64,000 nucleotides of DNA from Coprobacillus cateniformis (GTDB taxonomy: Bacteria > Bacillota_I > Bacilli_A > Erysipelotrichales > Coprobacillaceae). Each line of letters begins with the position of its first letter. Within the stretch, counting starts at the first letter, position 1. The notes beneath the pieces were generated by a model. That model was not told the DNA's origin and ran no database searches. It saw only the letters and a list, made by a program, of their open reading frames with translations. Below, piece by piece: positions 26,823 through 35,559 of this stretch. Both the position numbers and the translations under genes were made by a program. The stretch spans positions 1,704,090 through 1,768,089 of the forward strand of contig NZ_WSNW01000001.1 in NCBI RefSeq assembly GCF_009767585.1. Direction: 5' to 3'.

Positions 26823-28220
26823 ATGAAAGTTTATGCTGTCGTTTTAGCGGCTGGTAAAGGGACTCGTATGAAGTCTGAGAAACCAAAAGTCGTGCATGAG
26901 GTTTTATACAAACCAATGATTAATCATGTAGTAGATGAATTAAAAGCCTTAGGTGTAGATGAAATTATTGTTGTTGTCGGACATGAAGCTAAACAGGTAG
27001 AAGATATTGTTGATGGTGTAACGTTTGTATATCAAGACCAACAATTAGGAACTGGACATGCTGTATTACAAGCTAAAGATGTGTTGGCTGACAAAGAAGG
27101 AATGACTTTGGTTTTATGTGGAGATGCTCCATTAGTTCGTAAAGAAACATTAAAAGAATTAATTAATTATCATCAAGAAAACCAAAATAAGGCAACTTTA
27201 ATGAGTGCTGATTGTGATACATCAACACACTATGGTAGAGTTATTAAGATTGATGGACAAGTCAAAGGTATTGTAGAGTATAAAGATTTACAGGATTCTC
27301 AGAAAGATATTACTGAGATGAATACAAGTGAATATTGTTTTGATAATCAAGCTTTATTTGCTGCTTTGGCTAAGGTAACAAATGATAACGCTCAAAAAGA
27401 GTATTATTTGACTGATGTCATTGGAATTATGAATGAAGATAACTTAAAGGTAGATGCTTATAAGATTGATGATTTCAATGAGGTTGGTGGAATTAATGAC
27501 CGTGTTGCATTAGCAGAAGCAACTCAAATCTTAAGAGATCGTATTAACAAAGAACATTTATTAAACGGTGTTAATATTATTGATCCCCAAAATACCTATA
27601 TTGGAAGGGATGTTGTCATTGGAATAGATACAACAATTGAACCAGGTTGTATTATTAAGGGAAATACAGTTATAGGAAATAATTGTCATATTGGACCATA
27701 CTGTGAATTTACAAATATGGAAATCAAAGATAATGTTGAAATTAAATTCTCTGTATTAAGTGACTCCATTATTGAATGTGGTGTTGATATTGGTCCTTAT
27801 TCTAGATTGAGAACAAACTGTCATATTAAAGAGAATGCACATTTAGGAAATTTTGTTGAAATGAAAAAGGCTATCTTCGGGAAAGGAAGTAAAGCGTCTC
27901 ATTTGACTTATGTAGGTGATGCAGAAGTTGGAGAAGATGTTAACTTTGGTTGTGGAACAATTACTTCTAATTATGATGGCAAAAATAAGTCATTGACAAA
28001 AATAGAAGATAATGTCTTTATTGGATGTAATACAAACTTAGTCGCACCAGTTACAGTGAGAAGGAATGCATATATTGCAGCTGGATCAACAATAACTAAG
28101 GAAGTAGAAGAAGATGCTTTAGCTATAGCAAGAGCCCGTCAAGTGAACAAAGAGGGTTATAGCAAAATATTAAAAGAAATTAGAGAACAAGAATACGCAA
28201 AAAGAAACAAGAAAAAATAA
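26823..28220 (+). CDS. glmU: Bifunctional UDP-N-acetylglucosamine pyrophosphorylase / glucosamine-1-phosphate acetyltransferase
   Basis: 465 residues, full length. The N-terminal uridyltransferase domain has LAAGKGTRMKSEKPKVVHEV. The C-terminal half is a left-handed beta helix of hexapeptide repeats with the acetyltransferase site HLTYVGDAEVGEDVNFGCGT. It makes UDP-GlcNAc for peptidoglycan. Its position directly before prs is conserved in Firmicutes; purR, yabJ and spoVG, which lie before glmU in Bacillus, are absent here. Confidence 0.97.
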   Translation: MKVYAVVLAAGKGTRMKSEKPKVVHEVLYKPMINHVVDELKALGVDEIIVVVGHEAKQVEDIVDGVTFVYQDQQLGTGHAVLQAKDVLADKEGMTLVLCGDAPLVRKETLKELINYHQENQNKATLMSADCDTSTHYGRVIKIDGQVKGIVEYKDLQDSQKDITEMNTSEYCFDNQALFAALAKVTNDNAQKEYYLTDVIGIMNEDNLKVDAYKIDDFNEVGGINDRVALAEATQILRDRINKEHLLNGVNIIDPQNTYIGRDVVIGIDTTIEPGCIIKGNTVIGNNCHIGPYCEFTNMEIKDNVEIKFSVLSDSIIECGVDIGPYSRLRTNCHIKENAHLGNFVEMKKAIFGKGSKASHLTYVGDAEVGEDVNFGCGTITSNYDGKNKSLTKIEDNVFIGCNTNLVAPVTVRRNAYIAAGSTITKEVEEDALAIARARQVNKEGYSKILKEIREQEYAKRNKKK

Positions 28221-28239
28221 GGAGAAAAAGAGGTAAAAA

Positions 28240-29196
28240 ATGAAAAACAACATTACTGTATTTGCTTTATCATCAAGTAAAGATTTAGCAAAATCTATCG
28301 CAGAACAATTAGGAACAACAGTGGGAAAATGTGATGTTCATCATTTTGCAGATGGTGAGATCTTAGTTGAAATTGGAGAATCAGTCAGAGGAAAAGATGT
28401 CTTTATTGTTCAATCAACTTCGAATCCAGTTACAGAAAACTTAATGGAAATCTTAGTCTTAGCCGATGCATTAAAAAGAGCATCAGCTAAAGAAGTGACA
28501 GCAATTATGCCATACTTTGGATACGCTAGACAAGATAGAAAAGCAAAGCCTAGACAACCAATTACATCTCGTTTAGTCGCTGATTTGTTAACAGTGGCTG
28601 GAGTAACGAGAGTTGTCACAATTGATTTACATGCTGCTCAAATACAAGGATTCTTTGATATCCCTGTAGATGAAATGCAAGCCTTACCTCTTATCTGTAA
28701 ATACTTTAAAAATAAAAATATTGAAGATTTATGCATTGTCTCTCCAGATCATGGGGGGGCTACACGTGCAAGAAAGATGTCTGAATTGCTTGATTGTCCA
28801 ATTGCAATCATTGATAAAAGAAGACCTAAGCCTAATATTGCTGAAGTTATGGGAATTATTGGTGATGTATCAGGAAAGAATTGTATTTTAATTGATGATA
28901 TGATTGATACAGCTGGAACAATTGTTGCTGGTGCTTCTGTATTGAAAGAAAAAGGGGCTAAGGATGTTTATATAGCATGTACACATGGTGTTTTATCAGG
29001 ACCAGCTATACAAAGATTAAATGATTGTGTTGCTAAAGAGGTTGTGATTACAGATACAATTGCCATTCCAGAAGATAAGGAATTTGATAAACTTGTTCAA
29101 ATTAGTGTTGCTGAGCTATTAGCACATACGATTGAAAGTATCGAGAATAATTTACCAGTAAGTGATGTATTTACTCAATTTGATTTTAAAGGTTAG
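28240..29196 (+). CDS. prs: Ribose-phosphate pyrophosphokinase
   Basis: 318 residues, the standard class I length. The catalytic flexible-loop region is YFGYARQDRKAKPRQPI, the pyrophosphate/metal site DLHAAQIQGFF and the PRPP-binding signature CILIDDMIDTAGTIVAGA. It makes PRPP for nucleotide, His and Trp synthesis. Nineteen bases separate it from glmU, and a clear terminator follows, ending the rsmA-prs run. Confidence 0.97.
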   Translation: MKNNITVFALSSSKDLAKSIAEQLGTTVGKCDVHHFADGEILVEIGESVRGKDVFIVQSTSNPVTENLMEILVLADALKRASAKEVTAIMPYFGYARQDRKAKPRQPITSRLVADLLTVAGVTRVVTIDLHAAQIQGFFDIPVDEMQALPLICKYFKNKNIEDLCIVSPDHGGATRARKMSELLDCPIAIIDKRRPKPNIAEVMGIIGDVSGKNCILIDDMIDTAGTIVAGASVLKEKGAKDVYIACTHGVLSGPAIQRLNDCVAKEVVITDTIAIPEDKEFDKLVQISVAELLAHTIESIENNLPVSDVFTQFDFKG

Positions 29197-29206
29197 TATA
29201 AAATAA

Positions 29207-29237
29207 GGAGGTTATCTGTTGTGATAACCTTTTTTTG
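29207..29237 (+). terminator. Rho-independent terminator after prs
   Basis: AGGTTATC (29209-29216) / GATAACCT (29223-29230), then a seven-T run. Confidence 0.85.
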
Positions 29238-29267
29238 TTAATAAGATACAGTATTTGACAGATTTCA

Positions 29268-29296
29268 TTGAAACAAATAGAGTTTTATATTATAAT
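29268..29296 (+). promoter_or_regulatory. Promoter of the bactofilin gene
   Basis: TTGAAA (29268-29273), 17 bp, TATAAT (29291-29296). Confidence 0.65.
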
Positions 29297-29348
29297 AGTA
29301 CTATAAGGTACAAGGTATTGAGTTTGAGATAAGAAGGAGTAAATTGAG

Positions 29349-29924
29349 ATGGACAAAAAAAGTAGTTTTAAAAATAAAATATTAGATAGATACTTTGAGG
29401 TTGTTGAGGATGAAGTGATAACAGAATCTTCAATAACCTCACCAGTTGATAATATGGAACAAAGTGAAGTTAGAGTAGAAACAGCTTCTGTAACAGATGA
29501 AGTTTCAGTTGTTAAAACACCAACAATTATTTCTTCTGAAACAGTTCTTCAAGGTAATGTTAATGGTAGTAACGATTTAGAAGTTTGTGGACAAATTATT
29601 GGTGACATTACTGTGGAGGGCATGGTTAAGGTCTTAAGTGGGGCTGTTACTGGAAATATCAAGGCAACAAAGATCTTTATTAAAGATAGTATTATTGATG
29701 GAAATATTGACAGTGATAGTATGATTGATATTATTGGTAAGAGTGAAATTAAAGGGAATATCAAAGGTGGAGATATTGTTATTAATGGTAGATGTAAAGG
29801 AAATATTGTTGCCTCTGAACATTTGAAACTTTTAGAAAGGGCAATGATTAGGGGAGATCTTCAAACAAAATTAATTAGGATTGAGGATGGAGCAATTCTT
29901 GAAGGTTACTTGAAAATGATTTAA
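29349..29924 (+). CDS. Bactofilin-family cytoskeletal protein
   Basis: 191 residues. After a charged, disordered N-terminus (about 1-65) comes a bactofilin (DUF583) core of short beta-helix rungs: ETVLQGNVNGSNDLEVCGQI, GDITVEGMVKVLSGAVTGNI, IIDGNIDSDSMIDIIGKSEI, and on to RMIEDGAILEGYL-like ending. Bactofilins polymerise without nucleotide into filaments that scaffold cell-wall enzymes. It stands alone with its own promoter and terminator. RBS GAAGGAG is 10 bp before ATG 29349. Confidence 0.88.
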   Translation: MDKKSSFKNKILDRYFEVVEDEVITESSITSPVDNMEQSEVRVETASVTDEVSVVKTPTIISSETVLQGNVNGSNDLEVCGQIIGDITVEGMVKVLSGAVTGNIKATKIFIKDSIIDGNIDSDSMIDIIGKSEIKGNIKGGDIVINGRCKGNIVASEHLKLLERAMIRGDLQTKLIRIEDGAILEGYLKMI

Positions 29925-30237
29925 TATATGATGAGCCAATCAGGCTCTTTTTTTGTTTAATATGTGATTTTTATGTATTCTATTTGACAAAAAATCACAT
30001 AATATAGATATGAATACTGTGATTCAGCAGAATATCTACTATCTCGTCTATAATACCTAGAGATATGGAATATGTGGAAAAGATATGATAATAATTTGTT
30101 AATTTTACAAATAAATATATTGCTTATATGCGAAAGTAAGCAAATTATGTCGATGAAAAGCCATATTTTTTATAAGCAGTTATTTAGAAATTTGACAAAG
30201 TTATTAAATTTTGATATGATGCCGTAGGGTGAAAAAA
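29925..30237. other. Intergenic region with a strong inverted repeat
   Basis: It begins with the bactofilin terminator (GAGCC/GGCTC, 29933-29947, then T-run). Perfect 12-bp arms TATGTGATTTTT (29961-29972) and AAAAATCACATA (29990-30001) enclose 17 bp that include TTGACA (29984-29989). A third partial copy, TGTGATT, is at 30018-30024. A small hairpin TTGCTTA/TAAGCAA lies at 30120-30143. No reading frame is credible. It may be an operator or an uncharacterised RNA leader. Confidence 0.4.
30192..30220 (+). promoter_or_regulatory. Promoter of the tatD gene
   Basis: TTGACA (30192-30197), 17 bp, TATGAT (30215-30220). Confidence 0.65.
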
Positions 30238-30996
30238 ATGTACTTCAATACACATACTCATTTAAACAGTAAAGAATTATATTCACAAAGAGATATATTC
30301 ATTAAACGTGCATTGGATAACAATGTAGATTATATTGTTGTTGCTGGATACGATTTACCATCATCAAAATATGCAGTAGAGATTGCACAAGAGTATCCGT
30401 TTATCTATGCAACAGTAGGTATTAGTCCTAATGATTGCTTAGAAACTACAGATGCTGATTTGAATGAAATTGAAGCATTATTACAAAACCCTTGTGTTGT
30501 AGCCTTAGGCGAAATTGGGCTTGATTATTATTGGGAAGATGTTCCTCATGATAAACAAAAAGATATCTTTCAAAAACAGATTGATATTGCAAAAAAACAT
30601 GATAAACCTATTGTTATTCATGCAAGAGACGCCTATGAAGATACTTATCGTATTTTAAAGCAGGCAGCACACCGTGGCATTATGCATTGTTATAGTGGAT
30701 CAGTAGAAATGGCGAAGAGATATATAGAGATTGGTTTTGAAATCTCATTAGCTGGACCAGTGACATTTAAGAATGCAAGAGTTCCAAAAGAAGTTGCTAC
30801 GGTTATTGGTATTGATCATTTAATGATCGAAACAGACTGTCCTTATTTAGCACCTCACCCATTTCGAGGGAAGTTGAATGAGCCAGCAAATGTTGTGTAT
30901 ATTGCCCAGGAAATAGCAAAGCTAAAGAACATGGAGATAGAAGACGTTGCTAGAATCACAACATTTAATGCCAAAAGAATGTTTGGGATTAAATAA
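30238..30996 (+). CDS. TatD-family metal-dependent DNase (YabD type)
   Basis: 252 residues from ATG 30238 (AGGGTG site); a GTG nine bases earlier has no site. TatD motifs are MYFNTHTHLN (metal His-x-His), ALGEIGLDYYW (Glu), PIVIHARDA (His), MHCYSGS (His) and METDCPYLAPHPFRGKLNEP-type ending (ETDCPY). It is a TIM-barrel 3'-5' exonuclease/deoxyribonuclease. As in Bacillus (yabD-yabE) it directly precedes a YabE-like gene. Confidence 0.93.
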   Translation: MYFNTHTHLNSKELYSQRDIFIKRALDNNVDYIVVAGYDLPSSKYAVEIAQEYPFIYATVGISPNDCLETTDADLNEIEALLQNPCVVALGEIGLDYYWEDVPHDKQKDIFQKQIDIAKKHDKPIVIHARDAYEDTYRILKQAAHRGIMHCYSGSVEMAKRYIEIGFEISLAGPVTFKNARVPKEVATVIGIDHLMIETDCPYLAPHPFRGKLNEPANVVYIAQEIAKLKNMEIEDVARITTFNAKRMFGIK

Positions 30997-31008
30997 GGAG
31001 GATATTTT

Positions 31009-31947
31009 ATGTTAAAGAAAGCTAAAGAAATCATTGTCTCGGCGGACAGCCGAACAAAGGGAATTTTAGCAGTGGCATGTGTATACTTTGTTGTTATGTT
31101 GACAACAGTATCATCAGGAGCCGTTAATCAAATTATGAATTTTATTCCAACTGTTGATATCAAATTACAAGATGGTATCAATGATGAAAAAGATTATCTC
31201 GTTAAACAAGATACAGTAACGAATGTATTGGAAGAACTTAGTGTTGAATTAGGAAAAAATGATTCTTTAAATAAAGATAAAGATTATATTGTTCAACAAA
31301 ATGATTTCATCCAAATTACAAGAGTAGAAACAAAAACATTAACAAAAGTAGAAAATCTCAAGTACTCAACAGTTACAAAGGGTTCAGGAAACTGGACAAG
31401 AACTGTCGAACAAGAAGGAAAAGATGGTAAGATAAATAGAACATATTTAGTCACTTATGCCAATGGTAAAGAAACTGCAAGAAAAGTTATTAAGGAAGAG
31501 ATACTTGAGAAACCGGTTGATAAAGTGATCAGATATGGAGGAATTGATGAGGGAACAACGTTCACTGGTCGATTAACAACATATGGTGGAGATTGTAATG
31601 GTTGTGGAGGAAACAGTTCATCAGGTGTTAAATTATCACCAACATCAGGTGTTAATAATTCACATTCACCATACTTGACTTATAAAGGTCGTAAATATTA
31701 TTGCTTAGCTGCAGATAGGTCTATCCCATTTGGGACTGTTATTAAGATTTCAAACCATAATTTAAATACTGATAGTACAATTTATGGTATTGTGGTTGAT
31801 CGTGGAGGAGCAATTAAAGGTAATAAAGTTGATATCTTTAAAGGCAGTGAAGGATCAGGAGCCAAGTATTTTGGTGGTGGAACTTCTACGAATACAAAAT
31901 TTGAAATCGTTTCTGTAGGAAGCGGTAGAGCATATTTTTGGAGATAA
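31009..31947 (+). CDS. YabE-like secreted protein with 3D domain (putative peptidoglycan lytic enzyme)
   Basis: 312 residues. One N-terminal membrane segment/signal anchor (about 19-42) is followed by a DUF348/G5-like extracellular stretch (VKQDTVTNVLEEL; IQITRVETKTLTKVE). The C-terminal 3D domain has its three Asp in CLAADRSIPFGTVIKI, VVDRGGAIKGNKVDIF. In MltA/YocH-type proteins these form the lytic transglycosylase site. It probably cuts peptidoglycan at growth or germination. It sits 12 bp after tatD, in the same transcript. Confidence 0.87.
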   Translation: MLKKAKEIIVSADSRTKGILAVACVYFVVMLTTVSSGAVNQIMNFIPTVDIKLQDGINDEKDYLVKQDTVTNVLEELSVELGKNDSLNKDKDYIVQQNDFIQITRVETKTLTKVENLKYSTVTKGSGNWTRTVEQEGKDGKINRTYLVTYANGKETARKVIKEEILEKPVDKVIRYGGIDEGTTFTGRLTTYGGDCNGCGGNSSSGVKLSPTSGVNNSHSPYLTYKGRKYYCLAADRSIPFGTVIKISNHNLNTDSTIYGIVVDRGGAIKGNKVDIFKGSEGSGAKYFGGGTSTNTKFEIVSVGSGRAYFWR

Positions 31948-31952
31948 AGAAG

Positions 31953-31988
31953 GATAGGATAATCAGTTGATTATTCTATCTTTTTTTG
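31953..31988 (+). terminator. Rho-independent terminator after the YabE-like gene
   Basis: GATAGGATAATCA (31953-31965) pairs with TGATTATTCTATC (31968-31980) with one G-T wobble, then seven T. Confidence 0.8.
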
Positions 31989-31994
31989 AAAGAG

Positions 31995-32023
31995 TTGACA
32001 TTTAGAAGTTCGAGATGTATGAT
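31995..32023 (+). promoter_or_regulatory. Promoter of the PTS operon
   Basis: TTGACA (31995-32000), 17 bp, TATGAT (32018-32023). Confidence 0.7.
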
Positions 32024-32043
32024 AATGTTGACATGACATCATT
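32024..32043. promoter_or_regulatory. Candidate operator of the PTS operon
   Basis: AATGTTGACATGACATCATT is an imperfect palindrome (16 of 20 positions symmetric) directly after the -10. Its core is repeated in opposite orientation at 32534-32546. The GntR/UTRA regulator at the operon's end is a candidate binder. Confidence 0.45.
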
Positions 32044-32087
32044 ACAATACTTGAAAAGAATAGAGAGTAAAGAGTTAGGAGAAGAAT

Positions 32088-32489
32088 ATGAAAGGTATAC
32101 TATTAGTAACACATGGATCCTTATGTCAAGGAATCTATGAAAGTTGTGAAATGATTATTGGTGAAAAAGAGAATATATATACATTATCTTTAGATGAAGA
32201 AGGAGTTGAATTATTTAGACATAAATTAGAAGAAAGACTTAGTCAAATAGAAGCAATATATGATGATATAATTATTGTAACTGATATTCCCAATGCAACA
32301 CCATATAATGAATGCTGTCGTTATATATTAAGTCATCAAAGTTCAGCAAAATTACTTTCAGGAATGAATTTAGCTATGGTTATTGAACTCGCTATTTTCG
32401 CTTCAACGGATATTCAAAATGAAGAACTTTGTCTGCAAGTTTTAGAAAGTGCTAGGCAATCACTTACAAAATTTGAAAAACATGTGTAA
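32088..32489 (+). CDS. PTS mannose/fructose/sorbose-family IIA component
   Basis: 133 residues, a single-domain IIA. GILLVTHGSLCQGI holds the phosphorylated His (His9), and IIVTDIPNATPYN is the second active-site loop. It accepts phosphate from HPr and passes it to IIB. First gene of the operon; a 93-bp gap with extra regulatory sequence follows. Confidence 0.92.
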   Translation: MKGILLVTHGSLCQGIYESCEMIIGEKENIYTLSLDEEGVELFRHKLEERLSQIEAIYDDIIIVTDIPNATPYNECCRYILSHQSSAKLLSGMNLAMVIELAIFASTDIQNEELCLQVLESARQSLTKFEKHV

Positions 32490-32498
32490 GCACTTGCA
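32485..32498 (+). promoter_or_regulatory. Possible CcpA (cre) site
   Basis: TGTAAGCACTTGCA matches 12 of 14 positions of the cre consensus as I recall it. It overlaps the IIA stop codon. Weak alone. Confidence 0.25.
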
Positions 32499-32533
32499 AT
32501 TCTATATTGGATGTGCTAATTTAATAATGTAAG

Positions 32534-32546
32534 ATGTCATGACAAC
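32534..32546. promoter_or_regulatory. Second copy of the PTS operator core
   Basis: ATGTCATGACAAC here differs in one base from the reverse complement of 32027-32039 (ATGTCATGTCAAC). TGTCATGACA inside it is a perfect palindrome. Confidence 0.4.
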
Positions 32547-32582
32547 ACGACAACACGATGACTCTAGAAAGGAGGAATAAAT

Positions 32583-33086
32583 ATGTCATTAAGTTTAGTA
32601 AGAGTTGATGATCGTTTGATTCATGGTCAGGTTGTTTTAATGTGGTCTAAGGTTAGACAAGGAGATGCAATTATTTTGCTGGTTGATGATGAATTAGGAC
32701 ATGATGAATTTTTAAAAGAAGTTTTTGTGAATGCTGGAAATGCAATTGGTAAAAAAGTTTATATTTTTACTGTTGAACAGGCAATAGAAAAAATTCCTAA
32801 AGCTGTTTCAGGTAAAAAAAGCTATTACTTAATTGCAAAAAAGATTGAACAACTCTATCAGTTAAGTGTTAAAGGTGTTGAATTTGGTAATGAAATCATT
32901 TTTGGAACTGCTAGTAAGGCAGAGGGGACGCAGAAGGTTTATAGCAATATTTATCTTTCTCAAAAAGATTTTCAATATTGTGATAAATTAACTGCAAAAG
33001 GAATGAAAATACATTTTAAGTTGATTCCAGATGAACAAGGATTAAGTTGGGAATCAGTAAAGAATGGATTATTGAAGGGAGAGTAG
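32583..33086 (+). CDS. PTS mannose/fructose/sorbose-family IIB component
   Basis: 167 residues. LVRVDDRLIHGQVVLMWSK contains the phosphorylated His14, the hallmark of this family (phospho-His, not Cys). A strong GGAGGAATAA site precedes it. Cytoplasmic; it passes phosphate to the sugar bound by IIC/IID. Confidence 0.94.
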   Translation: MSLSLVRVDDRLIHGQVVLMWSKVRQGDAIILLVDDELGHDEFLKEVFVNAGNAIGKKVYIFTVEQAIEKIPKAVSGKKSYYLIAKKIEQLYQLSVKGVEFGNEIIFGTASKAEGTQKVYSNIYLSQKDFQYCDKLTAKGMKIHFKLIPDEQGLSWESVKNGLLKGE

Positions 33087-33089
33087 TTT

Positions 33090-33893
33090 ATGGAAATTAC
33101 TGTTATACAAGCCATCTTAATTGGTATTTCATGTTGGCTTGGGAGTGTTGAGAATCCACAACCATTAGGAGTTGCTTTTTCAGATGCTTTATCTAAACCA
33201 ATAGTTGGTGGAACTATTGTGGGTATGATCTTAGGCGATATTCCTACTGGAGTTACAATTGGTGCAGCCATACAAGCTATGTACTTAGGACAAGTTCTTA
33301 TTGGTGGAGTTGCAACTGCAGATATGGCATTTGTTTCTTACCCATCTATTGCTTTAGCAATGTTGGCTGGAGCAGATGCAACAGTTGCAGTCACATTAGC
33401 TGCTACAGTTGGTGTTTTAGGAGCAGCAGTCTTTACAGGTTATGAAATCTTATGTTCTGTATTTTATCAATTAGGTGATAAATATATTGCAGAAAATAAT
33501 ATTCAGAAAATGAAGATGGCTTACATAGTTTTGCCTCCAATGACAAGTTTTGTAATCAGATTTGGTTTAACATTTACAATTGTTATGCTAGGAAGTGCTT
33601 ATGCAGCTGATTTATTAGCTTCTATTCCTGAATTGGTATTACATATTGCAAGTGTACTTGGTGGAATTTTACCTGCAGTTGGTATTTCTATATTGGTAAC
33701 ATATACATTAAAGGATTTCAAATTTATTATTTACTTTTTAATTGGTATTGTATGTATTACATTTTTAGGTTTAAACATGGTAGCAACTGCTGTTATTGGA
33801 AGTTGTTTAGCAGTTATGTATTATATGTTTATGGGAAACCAGTCAGGTAATCAGTCTAGTCAATCTGAAGATGAGGAGGACGAATTATTATGA
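33090..33893 (+). CDS. PTS mannose/fructose/sorbose-family IIC component
   Basis: 267 residues, about eight hydrophobic segments. The family signature is VENPQPLGVAFSDALSKPIVGG near the start. It forms the membrane channel with IID. The last codons overlap the IID start by four bases (ATGA), so translation is coupled. Confidence 0.93.
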   Translation: MEITVIQAILIGISCWLGSVENPQPLGVAFSDALSKPIVGGTIVGMILGDIPTGVTIGAAIQAMYLGQVLIGGVATADMAFVSYPSIALAMLAGADATVAVTLAATVGVLGAAVFTGYEILCSVFYQLGDKYIAENNIQKMKMAYIVLPPMTSFVIRFGLTFTIVMLGSAYAADLLASIPELVLHIASVLGGILPAVGISILVTYTLKDFKFIIYFLIGIVCITFLGLNMVATAVIGSCLAVMYYMFMGNQSGNQSSQSEDEEDELL

Positions 33894-34738
33894 GTGAAAA
33901 AATAGATCAAAAAGAAGAATTAGAAAATGGGAAAATAACACTTACAAAAGAAGAAGTCAATAAAAGCTGGTATTCATGGTTTAAATATTGTTTAACAGTT
34001 TTTGGTTATGAAAGATTACAGGCTCCTGGTTTTATTCTTTCTATGTTGCCTATTTTTAAGAAATTTTATGGAAATGATCCAGAAAAAATGGTTAAACGTC
34101 TCAAATGTCATGCAGTATTCTATAACACAAATCCTGTATTTGGTGCAGTTGTTAATGGTATAGTTGCTTCTATGGAAGTAGAAAGAGGTAATGGTACAGA
34201 GATGACTGATGAGTTCATTAACAGTATCAAAGTTGGACTCATGGGACCTTTGGCAGGTATTGGAGATGCAGTTACACAAGCAACACTTCCTCCGATTATT
34301 TTAAGTATTGCAATTGGGCTTTCATCAGGTGGAAGTGCAATGGGTGCTGTCTTTGCAGTGATTGCTCTCTACGCTGCCAATATCATCCTATCAAGATTAT
34401 TTTATATGCAAGGTTATAAATCAGGGCGAGAGGCAGTTCATGTTTTATTGGGAAAACAAATGTCTAGAATTCAAGATGCAATGTCAGTTTTGGGTTTAAC
34501 AGTTGTTGGTGCTATTACTGCTAGTTATGTTAACTTTACAATTACTGCTCAATATGTGAGTGAGTACAGTACGATTAATTTTCAGGAAATATTAGATGGA
34601 ATTTTTCCAAAACTGATTCCAATGTGTTTAGTATTCTTAGGATATTATTTATTAAAGAAAAAGAAAATGAGTGCTGTCAAATTAATTGGAGTTTATCTAG
34701 TAATTGCAATTGTCTTAGGTGTATTAGGAATTGTATAA
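33890..34738 (+). CDS. PTS mannose/fructose/sorbose-family IID component
   Basis: 282 residues. The signatures ERLQAPGFILSMLPIFKKFYG and MGPLAGIGDAVTQATLPPIILSIAIGL are typical of IID. Membrane segments are mainly in the second half. It completes the permease: IIA, IIB, IIC and IID are all separate polypeptides here. Confidence 0.94.
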   Translation: MSEKIDQKEELENGKITLTKEEVNKSWYSWFKYCLTVFGYERLQAPGFILSMLPIFKKFYGNDPEKMVKRLKCHAVFYNTNPVFGAVVNGIVASMEVERGNGTEMTDEFINSIKVGLMGPLAGIGDAVTQATLPPIILSIAIGLSSGGSAMGAVFAVIALYAANIILSRLFYMQGYKSGREAVHVLLGKQMSRIQDAMSVLGLTVVGAITASYVNFTITAQYVSEYSTINFQEILDGIFPKLIPMCLVFLGYYLLKKKKMSAVKLIGVYLVIAIVLGVLGIV

Positions 34739-34752
34739 ATGAGGTGAGGGAT

Positions 34753-35559
34753 ATGGTTAAAGTGATATTTTGTGATTTAGATGATACATTGTTACAACCT
34801 AAAACAAAAGAAATAACTTATCAGGATCAGCAGTCTATTAAAAGATGGTTAGATAGTGGACATTTATTTGTGCTTGCTACTGCACGCCATCATTCCTTCT
34901 TAAATAACATCTCAGATAAGTTTCATGAATTTGATTTTGATTGTATTGGCTGGAATGGTGCAGAAATCTATATGAATCATAAAGTCACAAAACTATATCC
35001 CTTTTCTTCATATAAATTAGAAGCGTTATATCAAAAGTTAAAGTCTTATCAAGCTATGTTAAAAGTCACAAATATTGAAAACATGTATATATTTGGTGAA
35101 ATAGATTCTTATGCCTACCATTTGTTTGATAGTGAAATAAAACACCAGTGTATATATCCATATTCAATAAACGAATATTTACGCAATAAAAACAAACCTA
35201 TTGTTCATGTGAATTATATTTTTCAAACTGCTCAACAAGCTCAATATTTTATAAAAGATTATCAACAGTTATTCAAGGAAGATTTTCTACAATGTAAAGT
35301 CACATCACCTACAAGTTTTGACTTAACTATGCCTAATGCAACAAAAGAAAAAGGAATTCAAGCATATTTAGAATACAATAATATACCCATTACAGATGCA
35401 GCGGTTATAGGAGATAGCCAAAATGATATAGGTATGATGCAACTTGTACAAAAAAGTTTTTGTATGCAACATGGTCATCCAAAAGCTAAAAAGGCTGCTT
35501 ATAAAGTTGTTTGTTCAGTAAGTGAAGCAATAGAGTGTTTGGAAGGAGATGAAAAATGA
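34753..35559 (+). CDS. Cof-type HAD-IIB sugar phosphatase
   Basis: 268 residues from ATG 34753 with GAGGTGAGGG upstream. Motif I is FCDLDDTLLQP, the cap insertion follows, and motif IV is AVIGDSQNDIGMMQL. HAD-IIB enzymes dephosphorylate sugar phosphates and similar metabolites. In this operon it may relieve sugar-phosphate overload; that role is inference. Confidence 0.87.
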   Translation: MVKVIFCDLDDTLLQPKTKEITYQDQQSIKRWLDSGHLFVLATARHHSFLNNISDKFHEFDFDCIGWNGAEIYMNHKVTKLYPFSSYKLEALYQKLKSYQAMLKVTNIENMYIFGEIDSYAYHLFDSEIKHQCIYPYSINEYLRNKNKPIVHVNYIFQTAQQAQYFIKDYQQLFKEDFLQCKVTSPTSFDLTMPNATKEKGIQAYLEYNNIPITDAAVIGDSQNDIGMMQLVQKSFCMQHGHPKAKKAAYKVVCSVSEAIECLEGDEK

